Of a DNA stretch of 64,000 nt, positions 57,166 to 64,000 are shown in pieces. The stretch covers positions 16,388,012 to 16,452,011 of the forward strand of contig NC_092665.1 of assembly GCF_032118995.1 (NCBI RefSeq), read 5' to 3'. Position 1 is the stretch's first letter. Each line of letters opens with the position of its first letter. Below the pieces are notes generated by a model. The model did no database searches. It saw only the letters and a program-made list of their open reading frames with translations, and was not told the DNA's origin. This DNA is from Asterias amurensis. Lineage: Eukaryota; Echinodermata; Asteroidea; Forcipulatida; Asteriidae. A program made the position numbers and the translations under genes.

Positions 57166-58034
57166 TTTATGATGTATATACAGAATGACGTCGGACACAT
57201 CACACTCCTCTAAAGATTTAATAAAAAAAGTGACATACTTTTGTGGAATGTTCTTCTCTGATTTGCAGTTTAGTGAAAATGTATCCATTGTGAAATCAAG
57301 TGTTTTGACGTTGTAGGTTAGAGCAACACGCTCCCCGAGTCCAAGATGATAGGAGCGTGTGGGTAAATACGTGCGACGCCGTCAGATGGTGTGGATAGAC
57401 GGGGGGAAAGTTGGGACGGGGGACAGGTTGATGACGAGTTTGTACTCGTCGGATAGCTTTGAAGTCGCCGCTTTTGATGCTACCTAAAAATGGTTTACAA
57501 TGTGTTGGCGGGTATTAAAATCTCTTTTAGATTTGATTGTTTGGGCTTCAGTTTTGTATTTTTGTCTTGAGACAGAGGTCAGTATCTAGGATAAAAAGAA
57601 ATCGTATTCCATGTTCTTTTTTCTTTCTTATTAAAATTACAGCTGCCGTTGTGGGCGCTGTTGACAGTGTTCTTGGTTTCATCTGTCTTCTTTTCTTGAT
57701 ATGAAAATAAAACCGAGGTGGGTGATGAGCTTTTTGTAGCTTTGCACATATGGGGATAAGTTATTCAATTTTGAGGGTGTGCTCCATTTTATATTTCACT
57801 TATTCTATTATTAGTCGAAATTAGTTGAACTTGTTGCATTAATAATAGTGAGGTTTAGCTGCATGTGACGCGAGCAAACACGTGAACGTGCGAACGTCAA
57901 AAAATCACCGGCACTGCCAGCACTGGCTACAGACACCAGCCAGAGTCACGAGCAGTCAATTGAGTTGGACACGGCCTAAAGCCATTTTCGAACAATCCAT
58001 GTTTTCGGTTACTTTATTTCCCAATCCTGTAAGG

Positions 58035-58345
58035 GATGACTTTGTAAGGGCGTGACTTTTGTCAGGGGTGACTTTGTAAGGGGTGACTTTGTAAGGGGCG
58101 ACTTTGTAAGGGGTGACTTTGTAAGGGCGTGACTTTTGTAAGGGGTGACTTTGTAAGGGGTGACTTTGAAAGGGGGTGACGTTGTAAGGACTTTGTAGAC
58201 TTTGACTGCCCTGTATAAACTGACTCTATCAGGGGGCGACTTTTTAATGGGCGAATTTGACAGGGGGTGACTTTGTAACGGAGGGGGCAAATTTGTTGTG
58301 GGCGACCTTTGCTGGGGGCGACTTTGTGAGGGCGACTTTATTGTG
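58035..58345. repeat. 15-bp minisatellite GGGTGACTTTGTAAG upstream of NSUN5
   Basis: About 20 imperfect units, best preserved at 58035-58180 and more diverged (GGGGGCGACTTT) to 58345. It ends about 210 bp before the NSUN5 start codon. The long minus-strand frame here (TKSPLTKSPLTKSP) is the repeat read through, not a gene. Confidence 0.85.
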
Positions 58346-58556
58346 GGCAAAGTCGACCACGACCGGGCCATTGGCCTCAACCAAGACGGATCGACACTGA
58401 CAGTTACTGACGGTCGTTGTCGTGTTTTTGGGGCACGTGTCATTATCAGGTGGTCTACCACGTGTGCACACGATTCACAACCATTGAACTATCCGAACAC
58501 ACAGCAGCAAGCTGCATTGCGTGCCGTACATCACATCATACATAACCGGCTTGGAA

Positions 58557-63644
<5,088 letters not shown>

Positions 63645-64000
63645 GTTTATTATGCACTTTTTAATGTTGTAAACAGGATCGTAATAATTGGGGCAAGTTT
63701 AAGGAAGTTTCCCTTGTCCTATTTGTAATGTAATGCACCATGTTATTATAAATTGCATAATCGATCCAAGGACTAAATCTTATCGGAATTTTCTTCGCTG
63801 AAATCAATGACCATCTCAATTTTGTAAAATCTTGGAACTTGCTTGGATCTCGAATTGCCCTGAATGGTTCTCTTAGTTTCTGTATGTGGGAATTGATATC
63901 ACCATAGTGAGTGATATATCATTCAAAAAATTACAAAAAGGAATTGTCTTATAAAGTCATCAACCACAAGGGAACCTGACTGGTTGAATTTTAAATAATT
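63645..64000. other. NSUN5 3' flank
   Basis: Downstream of the stop codon. No canonical AATAAA is seen close by, and no other gene signal before the window ends. Confidence 0.5.

Larger units (their letters stand above)
50949..58000. other. Intergenic interval with scattered repeats and no recognised gene
   Basis: Several open frames of 60-134 codons occur, but none matches a family I know or shows a convincing exon context. Noted repeats are listed separately. Some are microsatellites or SINE remnants. Confidence 0.45.

Noticed and set aside
58009-58461. Minus-strand 150-codon frame with TKSPL repeats
   Set aside because: It is the 15-bp minisatellite read in frame. Unit length divisible by three keeps it open automatically.

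Overview
This is a piece of animal nuclear genome, probably from an echinoderm and most likely a sea star. The genes have many GT-AG introns and match animal families at full length. The gaps are AT-rich and filled with short palindromic elements and tRNA-derived repeats. The species guess is an inference from repeat style, not from a marker gene.

Four protein-coding genes are recognised with good support. At the left edge (79-685, +) is the 3' end of an N-acetylneuraminate lyase (NPL-type) gene. Converging on it (3421-8605, -) is a complete 8-exon SUMF2-like gene: a formylglycine-generating-enzyme fold without the catalytic cysteines, with a lysine-rich tail ending in KNEL. At 27529-36706 (+) is a complete 13-exon SLC12A9 (cation-chloride cotransporter family) gene of 913 codons. 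At 58557-63644 (+) is a complete 7-exon NSUN5 rRNA m5C methyltransferase gene of 582 codons with a long basic C-terminal tail. All exon phases join without a break in the three complete genes.

A fifth coding gene is proposed at 41776-49877 (-). Three exons join into a 112-residue secreted precursor with a signal peptide, an RR site and a peptide bracketed by KRK and KR just before the stop. It looks like a neuropeptide precursor, but I cannot assign a family.

Between SUMF2 and SLC12A9, 12.3-20.6 kb looks like a spliced noncoding locus on the + strand. It has good splice sites but no lasting reading frame. It holds a heptamer VNTR exon, two families of intronic hairpins, a tandem array of micro-exons with a shared donor motif, and a roughly 1 kb duplication with a degenerate repeated motif. 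This is the most unusual part of the window.

The other gaps (8.6-12.3, 20.6-26.6, 36.7-41.7 and 50-58 kb) hold repeats and no gene I can support. At 8.7-12.0 kb two copies of a tandem duplication carry the same palindromic element at different places, so each copy supplies the empty site for the other. Several palindromic families occur more than once, including inside introns of SUMF2, SLC12A9 and NSUN5. The genes do not form an obvious pathway; NPL, SUMF2, SLC12A9 and NSUN5 are housekeeping or secretory-pathway functions that happen to be neighbours.
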